A stretch of 15,390 nt of DNA from Oscillibacter sp. UBA6647 (GCA_002455655.1 DKLF01000068.1:1-15390); one strand, 5' to 3'; shown: positions 7,732 through 14,332, numbered from the stretch's first letter. Program-made: numbers and translations. The notes: generated from the letters alone by a model not told the origin.

Positions 7732-7746
7732 TTGACAGATTGTCAA
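7732..7746. promoter_or_regulatory. Perfect palindrome, possible operator upstream of hgdC
   Basis: TTGACA, GAT, TGTCAA form a perfect 6-bp inverted repeat with a 3-base centre. It lies about 85 bases upstream of the candidate hgdC -35 box. The size and symmetry suit a dimeric regulator, but no family is assigned. One arm could also be read as a -35 box; no matching -10 is obvious. Confidence 0.4.
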
Positions 7747-7778
7747 ATAAATTGACCGGACGCAACCAATCTCCGGGT

Positions 7779-7821
7779 AAAAACCGGCCGCCAGCCGAAA
7801 GCAATTTCAGCGGGCGGCCGG
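7779..7821 (-). terminator. Strong intrinsic terminator after the hydroxyacid dehydrogenase
   Basis: A perfect 9-bp outer stem (7784-7792 with 7813-7821) continues, after one unpaired base on each side, into a further 7-bp inner stem with one G-T pair and a TTGC loop. On the minus strand TTTTT follows (7783-7779). It isolates the dehydrogenase transcript from the hgdC operon. Confidence 0.85.
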
Positions 7822-7867
7822 AAAATTGGGTCGGCGCAGCTCGGGCGCCGCGCCCCCCGAAATTGCC

Positions 7868-8836
7868 TCAGATCTTGTTGGCGGGGCAGACCGGGGTCCG
7901 CCCATAGCACAGGTTCACAAGATCGGTGGCGCAGGAGGTACAACAGTTAATCACGGATTCCTCCGTGGAAGCGGCGGTATGGGGCGTGAGGACCACGTTT
8001 TCCATATCCAACATCTGGCGGCTGTTTTCGCTGAGCGGCTCCGGCTCAAACACGTCCAGTCCCGCGCCGAACAGCACGCCGGTCTTCAGGGCCTCCACCA
8101 TTTCCTCTTCGTAAATCAGGCCGCCGCGGGCCACGTTCAGGAAAATGGCGCGGGGCTTCATCATTTTGAACTGCTCCATGCCCACGGTTTTCTCCGTGGA
8201 GGGCATCAGGGGCAGGTGGATGGAAACAAAGTCAGCGGTCTTCCAGATTTCGTCGGCATTGTCCTTCAGCTCGATGGGAAGGCCGCCCAACTGCTCCTTG
8301 GTGACATAGGGATCATAGCCGATGACCTTCATCCCAAGGCCGTTGATGCACTTGCCCGCAAAAATCTTCGCTATTCTGCCGCAGCCCAGCAGGCCCAGGG
8401 TCTTTCCCTCCACCTCAACGGTGTTTTCAAGGCCCATGCGCACATAGAAATTGCCGTTGCGGAACTGCTTATCCACATAGCTGAAGCGGCGCGCGGTCAT
8501 CATCAGCAGCATCACGGCATGTTCTGCCACTGCGTTTGCATTGCCGGAGGGGGCGAATACCACCTGAATCTTTTTAGAAGTGGCATAGTCAAGGTCAATA
8601 TTGTCCAGACCCGCACCCTGCTTACCGATGCCCTTCAGATTAGGGCAGGCGTCGATCATAGCGGCGGTCACCGGCTCGGTGCGGCACATAATCACATCGG
8701 GCTGATACTCCTTCAGCTCCCGGAGATAAGTCTCCTCATCCAGGCCGCTTGCAACCTTTACTTCCACATCGTTGCTGTTGAAGATTTGGGTCGCCACATC
8801 GCTGAGCTTGTTGGTGTAATAAGCCTTGTATTTCAT
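7868..8836 (-). CDS. D-2-hydroxyacid dehydrogenase, probable (R)-2-hydroxyglutarate dehydrogenase
   Basis: The 322-residue protein has the D-isomer-specific 2-hydroxyacid dehydrogenase fold. The NAD-binding loop is LLGCGRIA (149-156), and Asp175 at the end of the second strand favours NADH over NADPH. The catalytic set is Arg237 (NVARGG), Glu266 (DVFEPEP) and His286 (LTPHTA), with the 29-residue Arg-Glu spacing of this family. It lies between the hgd/gcd operon and gctAB, which suggests it reduces 2-oxoglutarate to (R)-2-hydroxyglutarate. The sequence looks more like phosphoglycerate dehydrogenase-type members than the HgdH of Acidaminococcus, so the substrate rests on context alone. ATG 8836 follows GGAGG. 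It has its own promoter and terminator. Confidence 0.85.
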   Translation of the reverse strand: MKYKAYYTNKLSDVATQIFNSNDVEVKVASGLDEETYLRELKEYQPDVIMCRTEPVTAAMIDACPNLKGIGKQGAGLDNIDLDYATSKKIQVVFAPSGNANAVAEHAVMLLMMTARRFSYVDKQFRNGNFYVRMGLENTVEVEGKTLGLLGCGRIAKIFAGKCINGLGMKVIGYDPYVTKEQLGGLPIELKDNADEIWKTADFVSIHLPLMPSTEKTVGMEQFKMMKPRAIFLNVARGGLIYEEEMVEALKTGVLFGAGLDVFEPEPLSENSRQMLDMENVVLTPHTAASTEESVINCCTSCATDLVNLCYGRTPVCPANKI

Positions 8837-8919
8837 GACTTGCGTTCCTCCAAAAATCCATTTTTTCGGGAGCGGCGGATTGTTTTATCCGCTTCCGATT
8901 TTATATATCACGTAGTATT

Positions 8920-8948
8920 ATCATAGCCTACTCTTTTTAATTTTGCAA
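8920..8948 (-). promoter_or_regulatory. Candidate promoter of the hydroxyacid dehydrogenase
   Basis: On the minus strand TTGCAA (8948-8943) and TATGAT (8925-8920) are 17 bases apart, in an AT-rich region about 80 bases upstream of the ATG at 8836. The -35 box matches consensus at 4 of 6 positions and the -10 at 5 of 6. It does not share the CATATGGTA element of the hgdC and gctA promoters. Confidence 0.45.
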
Positions 8949-9033
8949 GTATTCCTGCAATGTATTTTTAATTTTCCATAATTTCCGTCATTTTTGACGG
9001 GTTTCCAAACCCCTTTTCGTCATTTTGTAGAGC

Positions 9034-9077
9034 AAAATTCTCTGCATTTCCCACGAATATAGGAAATACAGAGAATT
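9034..9077 (-). terminator. Long hairpin downstream of the AraC gene
   Basis: Arms 9036-9051 and 9062-9077 pair over 16 bp with a single mismatch around a 10-base loop. On the minus strand the stem ends in AATT and runs into TT, giving a short U-tract. It lies about 40 bases after the AraC stop, so it may end that transcript. The stem is AT-rich and the U-tract short, so an operator role is also possible. A smaller 6-bp hairpin with a TTTT loop lies at 8985-9000. Confidence 0.45.
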
Positions 9078-9113
9078 CATGATATATATTGTGCTTGTGG
9101 ACAAAACACGGAT

Positions 9114-9965
9114 TTACTTCCGTTCTCCCTGACTGAACCGCTTGGCATACTGCTTGGGCGGCAGTCCTGTCAGGGACGTGAAGGTGCGGATAAAGTGCTC
9201 GTTGCTCTGAAAGCCCACCATCTCCCCCGCGGTCTGCACCCGGTATCCGTCCTGCAAAAGGCGGCGGGCCCGGAGGATGCGGGTGTTGATGACATATTCC
9301 ATCACGCTGAAGCCCGTGGCCTCTTTAAAGCAGTGACTCAGGTAGTATTTGCTGATAAAAAATTCCGAAGCCACTCGCTCCAGCGTCAGCTTCTCCGCCA
9401 GATGCTCCTGCAAATATTCCAGCACCGCGCTGATTTGCAGCGCCCCTTCCCTGCTGCCGGGGTCTGAAGGGCGCTCGATCTGGCACAGCTCGTCCGCCCA
9501 CCGGCGGACCGGCGCCATGGACAGCGCCTGAAGCAAAAACTCCGACAGAAGCAGCATCTGGTTCAAATCGGAGCCAAAGCCCGCGTTCTTGCGGCCCTGC
9601 TCCCAGTCCAGCCGCTTTAAAAGCGACAGCAGTTCGTTGTACCGGGTTCCCGTCTCCACCATCCGCTCTGCTTCCTGCACCCGGCGGTAAAGATCGGTCC
9701 GGGGCGTGGAGATGGCATGAATCGTGGGAATGGGCACATGGAGCACATACCGCTCATACGGCTCGGCAGCCAAAGTTTTATGCAGCGTGGCGTCCGGAAG
9801 AATAAACAGAGCCTCGGGGTGCAGAGAATAGACCTGATTCTCCACGAACATTTCTCCGCCCCGTGAGACAGGCATCAAAAATTCAACGCTCTCATGAAAA
9901 TGCGGGCGGTCCATGTACCAGGAGTTATCCCGGCTCATCTTTAAATAAAACGGCTGCACCTGCAT
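9114..9965 (-). CDS. AraC-family transcriptional regulator
   Basis: The 283-residue protein has an N-terminal cupin-like sensor region (His22, His24 in PHFH; GEMFVENQVYSL at 37-48) and a C-terminal AraC-type double helix-turn-helix. The first helix-turn-helix spans about 194-215 (LTLERVASEFFISKYYLSHCF) in part, and the second about 243-266, ending in FIRTFTSLTGLPPKQY (258-273). It sits divergent to gctA, with about 195 bases between the starts, and upstream of the dehydrogenase. It is therefore the best candidate local regulator of the hydroxyglutarate genes. Its ligand is unknown; a pathway acid or sugar is equally possible. ATG 9965 follows AAGGAGGG. A 7-bp inverted repeat (9987-9993 and 10008-10014) lies in its leader. 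Confidence 0.9.
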   Translation of the reverse strand: MQVQPFYLKMSRDNSWYMDRPHFHESVEFLMPVSRGGEMFVENQVYSLHPEALFILPDATLHKTLAAEPYERYVLHVPIPTIHAISTPRTDLYRRVQEAERMVETGTRYNELLSLLKRLDWEQGRKNAGFGSDLNQMLLLSEFLLQALSMAPVRRWADELCQIERPSDPGSREGALQISAVLEYLQEHLAEKLTLERVASEFFISKYYLSHCFKEATGFSVMEYVINTRILRARRLLQDGYRVQTAGEMVGFQSNEHFIRTFTSLTGLPPKQYAKRFSQGERK

Positions 9966-10052
9966 ACCGGAACCCTCCTTTCATCTCTGCCTGCAATGGC
10001 GCAAAATCAGGCAGTAAAACAATATCCGCTAATTTTTTCGCGCAAATGTTCC

Positions 10053-10080
10053 TTTACAGAGGTTTAACATATGGTACTAT
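10053..10080 (+). promoter_or_regulatory. Candidate sigma-A promoter of gctAB
   Basis: TTTACA (10053-10058) and TACTAT (10075-10080) are 16 bases apart; TATGAT at 10078-10083 is an alternative -10. The spacer ends in CATATGG, so the element reads TTTACA, nine bases, CATATGGTA, exactly as before hgdC. The start of transcription would be about 10087, some 75 bases before the gctA ATG. Confidence 0.5.
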
Positions 10081-10100
10081 GATATATGATTCCCTATGAA

Positions 10101-10120
10101 AACACAAGCTTTTTTGTGTT
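10101..10120. promoter_or_regulatory. Inverted repeat in the gctA leader
   Basis: AACACAA (10101-10107) and TTGTGTT (10114-10120) form a perfect 7-bp inverted repeat around a 6-base centre. It lies just downstream of the predicted gctAB transcription start. It could be a repressor site or a leader hairpin. Confidence 0.35.
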
Positions 10121-10160
10121 ATTCAGACAGAAAAACAATCAAGATGTGGAGGCAATCGTA

Positions 10161-11273
10161 ATGGGAAAAGTTTGCACGCTCTCCGAAGCCGTAGCCCGGT
10201 ACGTGAAGAGCGGAGACACCATCTGCTTTGGCGGTTTTACCACCAACCGCAAGCCTTATGCCGCCGTGTATGAAATCCTGCGCCAGGGGCAGAAGGATTT
10301 CACTGCATGGGGCGGTCCCGCAGGCGGCGACTGGGACATGATGATCGGCGAGGGCCGCGTGAAGGCGTATATCAACTGCTATACCGCCAACTCCGGCTAT
10401 ACCAACGTCTCCCGCCGCTTTCGCGCTGCCATTGAGGAGGGCAAGCTGACCTTTGAGGACTACTCTCAGGACGTCCTGATGCTTCAGCTCCACGCCGCGT
10501 CTCTGGGCCTTCCCTTCCTGCCCGTGCGCCTGATGAACGGCTCCGGACTGACGGAGCACTGGGGCATCAGCCGCGAGGAGCGGGAAAAAATGGACTCTGT
10601 GGACAACGACAAGTTTGTCTACGTGGACAATCCCTTCAATCCCGGTGAAAAGGTCATCGCCGTGCCGGTGCCCAAGCTTGACTGCGCCGTCATCCATGTG
10701 CAGAAGGCATCCCCCGACGGGACCTGCATTATCGAGGGCGACGAGTTCCACGACGTGGACATCGCCGTCGCCGCCAAGCGGACCATCGTCACCTGCGAAG
10801 AGCTGGTTTCCGACGAGTTTATTCGCCGTGACCCCACGCTGACCCGCATCTTCGGCATGTGCGTGGACGCGGTGGTTCACGCGCCCCACGGCGCATGGCC
10901 CGCCCAGTGCTACGGGTATTACGATGTGGACGGCAAGGCCATGACGGAATATGACAAGGCATCCAAATATCAGGACGCGGACGACGCCAAGCGCCAGCTT
11001 GCCAAAGCCGCCGAGAAGGCCCAGAAAGCCGCTGAAAAGGCTCCCGGCGACGCAAAGGCCGCCGATGCTGCCGCACGGGCCGCCGCCGCCGCCAAGGGTG
11101 CGGAGGACGGCACCGCCATTCCCGAAACCTTCCAGGATTTCCTGAACAAATGGGTATACAGCGTGAAAACCCATGAAGAGATGTTGGATAAGGTGGGCGC
11201 AAGCCACCTGATTTCCACCAAAAATGTGCCCGGCCTTGGCTATGCCGGAAAAATTCCGGAAAGGACGTGCTGA
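10161..11273 (+). CDS. gctA: Glutaconate CoA-transferase subunit A
   Basis: The 370-residue protein is a family I CoA-transferase alpha subunit. It closely follows GctA of Acidaminococcus fermentans (about 320 residues), with GGFTTNRKPYAAV (24-36), YINCYTANSG (70-79), SQDV (102-105) and GLPFLPV (116-122). With GctB it transfers CoA from acetyl-CoA or glutaconyl-CoA to (R)-2-hydroxyglutarate. The excess length is an Ala/Lys/Asp-rich stretch at about 271-320, inserted between conserved YDKASK and the conserved C-terminal FLNKWVYSVK. The start is ATG 10161 with GGAGG eight or so bases upstream, matching the family N-terminus; the frame is open back to 10086, which overlaps the promoter. The stop is two bases before gctB. 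Confidence 0.95.
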   Translation: MGKVCTLSEAVARYVKSGDTICFGGFTTNRKPYAAVYEILRQGQKDFTAWGGPAGGDWDMMIGEGRVKAYINCYTANSGYTNVSRRFRAAIEEGKLTFEDYSQDVLMLQLHAASLGLPFLPVRLMNGSGLTEHWGISREEREKMDSVDNDKFVYVDNPFNPGEKVIAVPVPKLDCAVIHVQKASPDGTCIIEGDEFHDVDIAVAAKRTIVTCEELVSDEFIRRDPTLTRIFGMCVDAVVHAPHGAWPAQCYGYYDVDGKAMTEYDKASKYQDADDAKRQLAKAAEKAQKAAEKAPGDAKAADAAARAAAAAKGAEDGTAIPETFQDFLNKWVYSVKTHEEMLDKVGASHLISTKNVPGLGYAGKIPERTC

Positions 11274-11275
11274 AA

Positions 11276-12070
11276 ATGCCTGATTATACGAATTACACAA
11301 AGCAGGAAATGCAGGCCTTCGCCATCGCCAAAAACATTCAGGCGAACCAGATTGTCATTGTGGGAACAGGCCTGCCGCTGATCGGCGCATCCCTCGCCAA
11401 GCGGATTATCTGTCCCTCCTGCCACCCCATCGTGGAGAGCGGCCTGATGGACTGCGACCCCGTGGAGGTACCCCGCAGCGTGGGCGACAACCGCTTTATG
11501 GCACACTGCGCCGTGCAGTGGCCCAACGTCCGCTTCATCGGCTTTGAGGCCAACGAGTGGCTTCACGGCGAGGACCGTCTGATTGCCTTCATCGGCGGCG
11601 CACAGATCGACCCCTTCGGCAACGTGAACTCCACCTGCATCGGCGACTATCATCACCCCAAGACCCGCTTCACCGGGTCCGGCGGAGCCAACGGCATCGC
11701 CACCTACTGCAACACGGTCATCATGATGCAGCACCAGAAGCGCCGGTTCATCGACCAAATCGACTATGTGACCTCCTGCGGCTGGATGGACGGACCCGGC
11801 GGACGCGAGCGGGCGGGTCTTCCCGGCAACCGGGGCCCCCAGATGGTGGTCACGGACCTTGGCATTATGAAGTTTGACGAGGAAACCAAGCGGATGTACC
11901 TCGCTTACTACTACCCCTTCTCCACGCCCGAGATGGTGCAGGAAAACACGGGATTTGAAATCGACGTGAGCCACGCCCAGTTGATGGAGGGTCCCGATCC
12001 CGAAATCATCCGCATTATCCGGGAGGAGATTGACCCGGGTCAAGCGTTCATCAAAGTTCCCAAGGCATGA
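11276..12070 (+). CDS. gctB: Glutaconate CoA-transferase subunit B
   Basis: The 264-residue protein aligns from its first residues (DYTNYTKQEMQA) to its end (REEIDPGQAFIKVP) with GctB of Acidaminococcus fermentans (about 266 residues). Glu54, in IVESGLMDC (52-60), matches the catalytic Glu54 that forms the CoA thioester intermediate. Other conserved segments are GTGLPLIGAS (30-39), GGAQIDPFGNVN and GDYHHPKTRFTGSGGAN. ATG 11276 was chosen from the family N-terminus; an in-frame GTG at 11267 overlaps gctA and has a poorly spaced ribosome binding site. The near-contiguous arrangement implies coupled translation with gctA. Confidence 0.96.
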   Translation: MPDYTNYTKQEMQAFAIAKNIQANQIVIVGTGLPLIGASLAKRIICPSCHPIVESGLMDCDPVEVPRSVGDNRFMAHCAVQWPNVRFIGFEANEWLHGEDRLIAFIGGAQIDPFGNVNSTCIGDYHHPKTRFTGSGGANGIATYCNTVIMMQHQKRRFIDQIDYVTSCGWMDGPGGRERAGLPGNRGPQMVVTDLGIMKFDEETKRMYLAYYYPFSTPEMVQENTGFEIDVSHAQLMEGPDPEIIRIIREEIDPGQAFIKVPKA

Positions 12071-12152
12071 TTTGTCCCTCCCGCCGTACAGACACTGCTT
12101 AAAAAGCCTCGCAGAGTTTTGCCGCCGGGGCGGAAAAATAAATTGGAATCCG

Positions 12153-12183
12153 TTTTCTCCGACGGCATGTACGTCGGGGAAAA
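12153..12183. repeat. Hairpin in the gctB downstream region
   Basis: Arms 12153-12164 (TTTTCTCCGACG) and 12172-12183 (CGTCGGGGAAAA) form a 12-bp stem with one G-T pair and a 7-base loop. No U-run follows on the plus strand. It may protect the gctAB transcript end or form part of a structured leader for the next gene. Confidence 0.45.
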
Positions 12184-12204
12184 CTCCGCTCGATCTGCAA
12201 GTGT

Positions 12205-12235
12205 ACGGAGGAGCCGCCTTTGGCGGTTCCTCCGT
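12205..12235. repeat. GC-rich hairpin in the gctB downstream region
   Basis: Arms 12205-12218 and 12222-12235 form a 14-bp stem with one G-T pair and a TTT loop. It is very stable but is followed by GC-rich sequence, so it is not a standard terminator. Confidence 0.5.
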
Positions 12236-12259
12236 GCGCGCAGTCAGACCGCAATCCCT

Positions 12260-12291
12260 TTCAAAAAATTCGATCACGCGAATTTTTTGAA
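12260..12291 (+). terminator. AT-rich hairpin, possible terminator of gctAB or attenuator
   Basis: Arms 12260-12272 and 12279-12291 pair perfectly over 13 bp around a 6-base loop. The descending arm contains TTTTTT. It lies about 20 bases before the radical SAM start codon, so readthrough here would decide expression of that gene. The stem is A/T-rich, which makes termination efficiency uncertain. Confidence 0.45.
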
Positions 12292-12314
12292 GCAACGCGA
12301 AAAAGGAGGATCCT

Positions 12315-13190
12315 ATGCTGCACTATTCCGGAACCGTGTACCGTCCCCCCAGCGAGGCACACAGCCTGATCATTCAGGTAACTGTGGGTTGCAGTCACAA
12401 CAAATGCGCCTTTTGCAACATGTACAAGGACAAGAAATTCTCCGTTACTCCGAGAGAGCAGGTGCTGGAAGACCTGCGCTGGGCGCGGGCCCACTATCCC
12501 CATGTAGAACGCTTTTTCCTTGCCGACGGAGACGCGCTGATTCTCCCGACAGACCGTCTTCTGGAGATTCTGGGGGATATCCGGACGCTGTTTCCCGAGT
12601 GCACCCGCATTTCCACCTACGCAAGCCCCAAGAGCATTCTGGGGAAAACTCCCGAGGATTTGTCCGCTCTTCGCGATGGGGGACTGGACTTTGCGTACCT
12701 TGGCCTTGAGACGGGGAACGAAGCGCTGCTTCAAAAAATCAACAAGGGCGTGACGGTTGCCCAACAAATTGAGGCAGGTCAAAAGCTGAAGGCCGCCGGG
12801 CTGACCCTCTCTGTCACCGCCATCAGTGGCCTTGCCGGCTCCAACGGGGACTGGCAGGCCCATGCCATCGACACCGCTAAGGCCCTGAGCGCCATCGGGC
12901 CAGACTTTATCGCCCTGCTGACCCTGCGCATCTATACCGGCACGCCTATGGCCGATTGGGTGGCAAGCGGCGAATTGGTAACCCCCACGCCCATGGAGCT
13001 AATCCGGGAGACAAAGCTTCTTCTGGAGCATATCGACTGCCCCGGCGCGGTGTTTCGCTCCAACCACGCCAGCAACTATTTGGTACTGGCAGGAAACCTG
13101 AATCAGGACCGGGACCGGCTCATCGCCGAGTGCGAGGAAGCCCTGCGGGGCGAAGCGCCGCTGCGCAAATATGTGGAGCTGGGGCGCTAA
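12315..13190 (+). CDS. Radical SAM protein with C-x4-C-x2-C motif
   Basis: The 291-residue protein has Cys26, Cys31 and Cys34 in VGCSHNKCAFCNMY, a C-x4-C-x2-C variant of the radical SAM cluster motif. It has the Elp3-like core: ADGDAL (75-80), a strand-helix series, YLGLETGNEAL (about 122-132) and AISGLAG. This resembles a group of uncharacterised clostridial radical SAM proteins that begin with VYRPPSEA and continue GCSHNKC; I recognise the type but no substrate. There is no C-terminal TRAM or methylthiotransferase domain. ATG 12315 follows a perfect AAGGAGG. The long structured gap after gctB makes a link with the fermentation genes uncertain. Confidence 0.87.
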   Translation: MLHYSGTVYRPPSEAHSLIIQVTVGCSHNKCAFCNMYKDKKFSVTPREQVLEDLRWARAHYPHVERFFLADGDALILPTDRLLEILGDIRTLFPECTRISTYASPKSILGKTPEDLSALRDGGLDFAYLGLETGNEALLQKINKGVTVAQQIEAGQKLKAAGLTLSVTAISGLAGSNGDWQAHAIDTAKALSAIGPDFIALLTLRIYTGTPMADWVASGELVTPTPMELIRETKLLLEHIDCPGAVFRSNHASNYLVLAGNLNQDRDRLIAECEEALRGEAPLRKYVELGR

Positions 13191-13262
13191 CGCTCCTTCC
13201 CGGAGTGAATTTGTCCAATGGCCGCGTTTTTCGCACAGGCGGCCCACTCTGAAGATATGAAA

Positions 13263-13298
13263 AACACCCCTCCGATGCAAAAGCGTCGGAGGGGTGTT
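13263..13298. terminator. Bidirectional terminator between convergent genes
   Basis: Arms 13263-13278 and 13283-13298 form a 16-bp stem with one G-T pair and an AAAA loop. On the minus strand TT and a C-ATATC run follow the terminal TT of the stem, giving a T-rich tail for the deacetylase transcript. On the plus strand the tail is GTTG, weaker. The position between two convergent genes supports a shared terminator. Confidence 0.8.
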
Positions 13299-13321
13299 GT
13301 TGATTGGAATGAAGTCTCCCG

Positions 13322-14149
13322 CTATTTTAAAACGGTGGACAGCTCCCGGTTCATGGTCACGGTGATACGGGGCAGATCGTGAAGCCCCCATTTCAAATCC
13401 GCAATTTTCGGTTTTGTCACCGCCGTGACGGGAAACAGCCGGTTTACAAGCTCCTCCGCGTCTGGCTCCTTCAGGCCGAAGGGATACGCAAAAAAGACGG
13501 GGGCCTGCCCCACTTTCTCCTTAATTAGGTCATAGCTCCTTTGGATATCGTCCAGAACCCGGGTCTGAAACAATTCGTCAGTCTCTCCGGGCCTGCGCTG
13601 AATCCCATTGATGCCGCCGGGTACAAAGCTTCCCCCCAAGTCTCCCAGATTGTGAAGCTCATAGCTGTGGGAGCCGATCTCTACCAGCCCCGACCCGGTC
13701 ATTTCCCTGCACATATCCCAAGTGAGGAAGTTATCGGTCGGAAGCTCCGGCATCTCCACAATGATGGAAATAACCGCCTTCGTCTGATATCTCTGCAAAA
13801 GCGGGTACAGCAGCTCATAGTTGCTGCGGTATCCGTCGTCAAAGGTAATCAACACGGGCTTTTCCGGCAGAGGATCTCCTTTCGCCAGCTCCCGGGGCAA
13901 AACCGTTTGATATCCACGGTCCCTCAGCCAGCACAAATCCTTTTCCAAACGGCTCTCAGTGACGGTCATGTCGTTGCATTCTGTCCCGTCCGCCACCACA
14001 TGGTGATACATCAAAACCGGAAGGGGCGTCCTCCCGTGGGCCGATACCCTCCATATGCCCAGCCCGCTAACCAGAGCCGCTGCCACAAGGGCGGCGATTC
14101 CCCACCTGCTCCAAACATGCCTTTTTTTCGGACGCGTATGCCGCTTCAA
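13322..14149 (-). CDS. Membrane-anchored polysaccharide deacetylase (NodB family)
   Basis: The 275-residue protein has a basic N-terminus, one membrane segment at about 17-36, and an extracellular NodB-type carbohydrate esterase 4 domain. Motif 1 is TFDDGY (102-107) with catalytic Asp104 and metal-binding Asp105. Motif 2 is SHSYELH (160-166) with His161 and His166 completing the metal triad. The MYHHV segment (47-51) is typical of family members such as PdaA/IcaB-like proteins. The likely role is removal of acetyl groups from peptidoglycan or an exopolysaccharide at the cell surface. The start is TTG 14149 with AAGGAG about nine bases upstream; no ATG would keep the basic N-terminus. It is convergent to the radical SAM gene. 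Confidence 0.87.
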   Translation of the reverse strand: MKRHTRPKKRHVWSRWGIAALVAAALVSGLGIWRVSAHGRTPLPVLMYHHVVADGTECNDMTVTESRLEKDLCWLRDRGYQTVLPRELAKGDPLPEKPVLITFDDGYRSNYELLYPLLQRYQTKAVISIIVEMPELPTDNFLTWDMCREMTGSGLVEIGSHSYELHNLGDLGGSFVPGGINGIQRRPGETDELFQTRVLDDIQRSYDLIKEKVGQAPVFFAYPFGLKEPDAEELVNRLFPVTAVTKPKIADLKWGLHDLPRITVTMNRELSTVLK

Positions 14150-14241
14150 ACCTGTCAGCTCCTTTTCAGTAGAACGATTTTTACTCTCATTTTATTAAGA
14201 CGGTGGCGGCACCCAAAAAGTAACGCCGTTTGTATAGTGAT

Positions 14242-14270
14242 ATTATATTTTTTTAAAGAAACAGTTTAAT
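14242..14270 (-). promoter_or_regulatory. Weak candidate promoter of the deacetylase
   Basis: On the minus strand a perfect TATAAT (14247-14242) lies about 93 bases upstream of the TTG start. The only -35 candidates at suitable distance (ATTAAA or TTAAAC, around 14264-14270) are poor. The region is strongly AT-rich, so chance matches to TATAAT are likely. Confidence 0.35.
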
Positions 14271-14276
14271 TAAAAA

Positions 14277-14297
14277 GCAGTTAATGGTATATGCCAA
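14277..14297. promoter_or_regulatory. Upstream operator-like repeat of the DUF134-NifX gene
   Basis: GCAGTTAA followed by TGGTATATGCCAA contains an inverted repeat (TGGTAT and ATGCCA, 14285-14296, one mismatch). It nearly repeats the element at 14333-14355 and lies just upstream of the -35 box. The two sites are 57 bases apart centre to centre. Confidence 0.65.
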
Positions 14298-14304
14298 ATA
14301 AAGC

Positions 14305-14332
14305 TTGACATTTTTAAAGAGCGCAGTATAAT
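14305..14332 (+). promoter_or_regulatory. Consensus sigma-A promoter of the DUF134-NifX gene
   Basis: TTGACA (14305-14310) and TATAAT (14327-14332) match both consensus boxes exactly, with a 16-base spacer. Transcription would start at about 14339-14341, inside the downstream palindrome. Such a strong promoter flanked by operator repeats suggests tight repression. Confidence 0.85.

Larger units (their letters stand above)
7493..7867. other. Intergenic region between hydroxyacid dehydrogenase and hgdC
   Basis: No gene is visible in these 375 bases. From right to left on the minus strand it holds a strong terminator for the upstream dehydrogenase (7779-7821), a perfect palindrome (7732-7746), an AT-rich stretch, the candidate hgdC promoter (7621-7648) and an untranslated leader of about 120 bases. 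Confidence 0.6.

Noticed and set aside
10086..10160. Longer N-terminus for GctA from ATG 10086
   Set aside because: The codons fall over the predicted transcription start and leader hairpin and are not family-like; ATG 10161 has a proper ribosome binding site.
10119..11300. 393-codon minus-strand ORF opposite gctA, and a similar one opposite gctB (11240-12295)
   Set aside because: Both are antisense to well-recognised CoA-transferase subunits and show no domain of their own.
12071..12314. Reading the three hairpins as a known riboswitch
   Set aside because: No conserved core sequence of a riboswitch class was recognised, and only simple stems are visible.
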